Assembly (NCBI GenBank): GCA_964573895.1
Contig: CAZNLS010000001.1
Span: 1-64,000, forward strand
DNA: 64,000 bases
Direction of reading: 5' to 3'
DNA from: CAZNLS01 sp964573895
GTDB lineage: Bacteria > Acidobacteriota > Aminicenantia > UBA2199
The position numbers and the translations under genes are program-made. The number at the start of each line of letters is the position of its first letter. The stretch's first letter is position 1. The notes beneath the pieces are model-generated. The model had not been told where the DNA came from. It saw only the letters and a program-made list of their open reading frames with translations, and ran no database searches. Of this stretch, positions 61,417 through 64,000 are shown piece by piece.

Positions 61417-61449
61417 TTGACACCTCTACATCTAACTGTTAATTTAGAT
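61417..61449 (+). promoter_or_regulatory. hypD promoter with overlapping dyad, candidate operator copy 2
   Basis: TTGACA (61417-61422), 17 bases, TAATTT (61440-61445). The dyad TCTAACTGTTAATTTAGA (61431-61448; six of nine position pairs complementary, including the outer five) covers the -10. Its arms, CTAACT and TTAGAT, match those before the DtxR-family gene. Repression of hypDE by that regulator is inferred. Confidence 0.45.
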
Positions 61450-61472
61450 ACTTGTTATTTCAGGAGAATCGA

Positions 61473-62546
61473 GTGAAAAATGAAACAGATTTTATAAAAG
61501 AAAATTCAGTACTTTTAAAAAATTTTAAAACTAAAAATAAAGTAAACATAATGGAGGTGTGCGGAACTCATACAGTAGCATTTTTTCACACGGGAGTTCA
61601 GGATATATTCCCGGAAAATGTAAATCTTGTAGACGGACCCGGGTGCCCGGTTTGTGTAACTCCCAACGGATATCTTGACAGGGCAATTGAAATATCAAAT
61701 AAATATGGAGTTCTTCTTACCACATTTGGCGATATGATCAAAGTGCCTGCTTCATACTCATCCCTGAAAGATGAAAAAGCAGCAGGAAAAAAAATTGAAA
61801 TCGTCTACTCTCCAATGGATGCTCTGGACATTGCAGAAAACAATCCTGAAGAAGAAGTTGTCTTTCTTAGCGTTGGATTTGAAACTACAACTCCCGGTGA
61901 AGCAGCGGTTTTGAGAGCTGCCCAAAAAAAAAACATTAAGAACTTTTCTATGCTTGTAGGCAATAAACTAACACCTCCGGCTGTCGATGCCCTGCTCTCA
62001 TCCGGAGAGGTAAAGCTTGACGGTTTCATCCTGCCCGGGCATGTCAGCACTATTACAGGGGCAGATAAATGGAATTTTATAGCTGAAAAATTTTCAAAGC
62101 CGGCAGTCATCTCCGGGTTCAATACAAAAGATCTTCTTATGGGAACAATTATGCTCCTGAAATTGATCACATCAGGGACAGCTATTGTCAGGAATAACTA
62201 TAAAGAAGTCGTTTCTGCTGAGGGTAACAGGGTTGCAGCAAATTTGATTGACGAAATGTTTGACATAGTCGACTCAAATTGGCGGGGTATCGGTATCATA
62301 CCTAAAAGCGGGATAAAATTGAAAGAAAAATATGCAGAGTTTGATGCGGAAAAAAAATTCCCGGTTACTCCCCCGAAGGAAAAAGAGAATCCGGGCTGCA
62401 GGTGCGGCGAAGTTCTGAAAGGGCTGATAAAACCCTTCGAGTGTCCCTTATTCGGAAAAGCTTGTATCCCATCACGGCCTGTAGGGGCCTGTATGGTCTC
62501 TTTCGAAGGTGCATGCTCGGCATATTATAAATATTACAGAGGATAG
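61473..62546 (+). CDS. hypD: hydrogenase maturation protein HypD
   Basis: Iron-sulfur scaffold that helps assemble the Fe(CN)2CO unit of [NiFe]-hydrogenase. I choose GTG 61473 because AGGAG lies six bases upstream; the TTG at 61452 precedes that RBS. Family motifs are VCGTHTVAFFHTG, VDGPGCPVCVTPNG, LSVGFETTTPGEA and GFILPGHVSTITG, followed by the C-terminal cysteine-rich 4Fe-4S region (GCRCGEVLKG, FECPLFGKAC, GACMVSFEGAC). About 357 aa, normal. hypE follows after one base. Confidence 0.95.
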   Translation: MKNETDFIKENSVLLKNFKTKNKVNIMEVCGTHTVAFFHTGVQDIFPENVNLVDGPGCPVCVTPNGYLDRAIEISNKYGVLLTTFGDMIKVPASYSSLKDEKAAGKKIEIVYSPMDALDIAENNPEEEVVFLSVGFETTTPGEAAVLRAAQKKNIKNFSMLVGNKLTPPAVDALLSSGEVKLDGFILPGHVSTITGADKWNFIAEKFSKPAVISGFNTKDLLMGTIMLLKLITSGTAIVRNNYKEVVSAEGNRVAANLIDEMFDIVDSNWRGIGIIPKSGIKLKEKYAEFDAEKKFPVTPPKEKENPGCRCGEVLKGLIKPFECPLFGKACIPSRPVGACMVSFEGACSAYYKYYRG

Positions 62547-62547
62547 A

Positions 62548-63549
62548 ATGAGCAATAAAATATTAATGGCTCACGGTAACGGCGGTAAGCATATGGCCAG
62601 GTTAATAAAAGATATAATAATAGAAATATTGGGCCCGGAATCAATTCAGAGTGATGATTCGGCAATATTAAATCTTGAAAGCAGGAATATCGTTTTCACA
62701 ACCGACACTTACACAATAACCCCGCTTTTCTTCCAGGGCGGGAATATCGGAGACCTTGCTATAAACGGAACTGTTAATGATCTTGCAGTTATGGGGGCAG
62801 AGCCCCTATACCTTTCTTGCGGTTTGGTAATCGAAGAAGGTTTAGAAATTAAAAAATTCAAGAAAATATTAAGATCAATGAAAAAATCAGCTGATTCCGC
62901 AGGAGTTTCAATTGTTACCGGTGATACCAAAGTTGTTGACAAGGGAAGTGCTGATAAAATTTTTATTAACACCTCAGGAATAGGAATTTTAAAAGGCGAC
63001 CCTCTAAGAGGAATCGTCAGGACCGGGGATAAAGTAATAATAAACGGCACAGTCGGAGACCATGGCATTTCAATAATGGCCGAGAGGAACAATTTGTCAT
63101 TTACTGAAGGCCTCACTTCAGATTCCGCGCCCCTGAATCACCTTATAAAAAAAATCTCACAAAAATTTCCCCAAAAGATAAAATTTGCCAGAGATGCAAC
63201 AAGAGGCGGAGTTGCATCTGTCCTGAACGAGCTTGCAGAGTCACAAGAATATGGAATCAGGATAGATGAAGATAAAATTCCCGTCAGAGATGAAGTTAAA
63301 GGTGTCTCCGAAATTCTCGGAATTGACCCCCTCTACTCTGCAAATGAGGGCAAGGTTATTCTAGTCGTAGACAAAACAGTTTCAGATTCGCTTCTTTACG
63401 AAATGAAGAGTATTGAAACGGGAAAAGAGTCAACTGAAATCGGTGAAATTACTTCTGAGTATCCCGGAAAAGTATACCTTAGAACTGCCGTCGGAGGAAA
63501 TAGGATCATACCCCCTCTGGAAGAAGACCAACTTCCAAGAATCTGCTAA
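62548..63549 (+). CDS. hypE: hydrogenase maturation protein HypE
   Basis: PurM-like ATPase that converts a thiocarbamate on its C-terminal cysteine to thiocyanate for the hydrogenase iron. ATG 62548 lies one base after the hypD stop; the GAGGA within the hypD end serves as RBS. HGNGGKHMARLI, DDSAILN and TDTYTITPLFFQGGNIGDLA are family motifs. The protein ends exactly in PRIC, so the essential C-terminal Cys is present. 333 aa. No hydrogenase subunit, hypA, hypB, hypC or hypF is in the window. Confidence 0.95.
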   Translation: MSNKILMAHGNGGKHMARLIKDIIIEILGPESIQSDDSAILNLESRNIVFTTDTYTITPLFFQGGNIGDLAINGTVNDLAVMGAEPLYLSCGLVIEEGLEIKKFKKILRSMKKSADSAGVSIVTGDTKVVDKGSADKIFINTSGIGILKGDPLRGIVRTGDKVIINGTVGDHGISIMAERNNLSFTEGLTSDSAPLNHLIKKISQKFPQKIKFARDATRGGVASVLNELAESQEYGIRIDEDKIPVRDEVKGVSEILGIDPLYSANEGKVILVVDKTVSDSLLYEMKSIETGKESTEIGEITSEYPGKVYLRTAVGGNRIIPPLEEDQLPRIC

Positions 63550-63564
63550 ATTAACAACAAAAAC

Positions 63565-63672
63565 ATGAATGAAAGAAAAACCATTCAAAAATTAAAGGAC
63601 CTTCCAAGAAGAGAAGATATCGAAAGCAGAATTGGCTGGAATAAAACTCTGCCTAAATTTTATCCCTGGTAA
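63565..63672 (+). CDS. possible 35-aa ORF downstream of hypE
   Basis: ATG 63565 to TAA 63670-63672 encodes a basic peptide ending RIGWNKTLPKFYPW. There is no good ribosome-binding site. Its stop overlaps the short hairpin CCTGGT-AAAA-ACCAGG (63665-63680), which could end the hypDE transcript. It may be chance. Confidence 0.25.
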   Translation: MNERKTIQKLKDLPRREDIESRIGWNKTLPKFYPW

Positions 63673-63680
63673 AAACCAGG
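63665..63680. terminator. short hairpin between hypDE and smc
   Basis: CCTGGT (63665-63670) and ACCAGG (63675-63680) are perfect complements around AAAA, in the gap between the convergent hypE and smc genes. No T-run follows on either strand, so it is at best a weak bidirectional terminator. Confidence 0.3.
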
Positions 63681-63694
63681 ACACTTCAAATTAA

Positions 63695-64000
63695 TTACCT
63701 GAGTGGGAAACCATTTTCCGGATTCATCTTCATCGAATATATAGTTGAAATTCCCGGCTCATTCATACTAATTCCATAAATATAATCAGCCTCTTCCATT
63801 GTTTTAAAGTTATGCGTAATAATGAGAAATTGGATCTTCTCTTTCAATTTGTGCACAAATTTTAAGAATCTCTGAATGTTAGCTTCATCCAGAGAAGCAT
63901 CAACTTCATCAAAAACGCAAAACGGAGACGGCTTATACTCAAAAAGAGCAAATAGAAAAGCAAGCGATGTAAGTGTCTTTTCTCCACCTGAAAGCAATCT
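63695..64000 (-). CDS. smc: chromosome segregation protein SMC, C-terminal end (partial)
   Basis: The last 101 codons of an SMC ATPase, running off the right edge. The ABC signature LLSGGEKTLTSLAFLFALFE, Walker B (FCVFDEVDASLDEANIQRF) and the D-loop/H-loop (LIITHNFKTME) are all present in the order of the SMC C-terminal head. The rest of the gene (about 1100 codons) lies outside the window. Confidence 0.92.
   Translation of the reverse strand, partial: RLLSGGEKTLTSLAFLFALFEYKPSPFCVFDEVDASLDEANIQRFLKFVHKLKEKIQFLIITHNFKTMEEADYIYGISMNEPGISTIYSMKMNPENGFPLR

Overview
The window looks like chromosomal DNA of an AT-rich, Gram-negative, probably anaerobic bacterium. A 60-base line counted inside icmF has about 35% GC. 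An outer membrane is indicated by a TonB-family protein, an RND/adaptor efflux set, several lipoproteins and an AMIN-domain amidase. The TatT lipoprotein next to a TRAP transporter is best known from Treponema, so a spirochaete-like or neighbouring phylum is my best guess. No rRNA, flagellar or chemotaxis gene is present to confirm it. Two blocks of exactly 100 N show that this is a scaffolded draft, possibly from a metagenome.

Left part (1-19346): cell-wall genes (amidase, GerMN protein, murI); a membrane Fe-S oxidoreductase of the kind thought to pass electrons from ETF to quinone; a DUF6599 protein, Xaa-Pro aminopeptidase and the redox repressor rex, which has a candidate Rex box over its own promoter; CNNM/CorC, smpB and a Yip1-like protein; then yggS-yggT-divIVA-recA. 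A YtcJ-type amidohydrolase that has lost every metal ligand I can align faces a strong promoter driving an acyl-CoA dehydrogenase and fused isobutyryl-CoA mutase (icmF). Together with the Fe-S oxidoreductase these suggest short or branched acyl-CoA metabolism.

Island (about 19341-24414): the last 139 bp of icmF recur, identical, at 24415-24553. Between the copies lie a gutted IS66 element, two overlapping glycosyltransferase genes of clearly higher GC, a broken minus-strand remnant and an amino-acid permease frameshifted at an A8 run. This looks like an island integrated into the 3' end of icmF, and it is the most unusual structure in the window.

Middle (24563-47208): an efflux operon with one adaptor and two RND pumps, one carrying a membrane insert of about 200 residues; divergently, tatT-dctP-dctQM (TRAP uptake) and glnS; then an orphan ATP sulfurylase, DUF1353, nitroreductase, desaturase, Rossmann protein, threonine aldolase, amino-acid racemase, alpha/beta hydrolase, ferredoxin-type protein and a membrane-anchored L7/L12-like protein.

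Right part (47300-64000): accessory minus-strand genes (SRPBCC-GNAT fusion, GNAT, DUF3788, two methyltransferases, DUF5946, YwbE) with both assembly gaps; a plus-strand group with a membrane-tethered propeller/AraC regulator, TonB-family protein, DUF937 protein, 57-aa membrane protein and a protein with a new-looking 100-residue repeat; a convergent secreted beta-propeller gene; then a DtxR-family metalloregulator, hypD and hypE with matching candidate operators, and the 3' end of smc at the right edge. I saw no intact rRNA, tRNA, CRISPR array or prophage.
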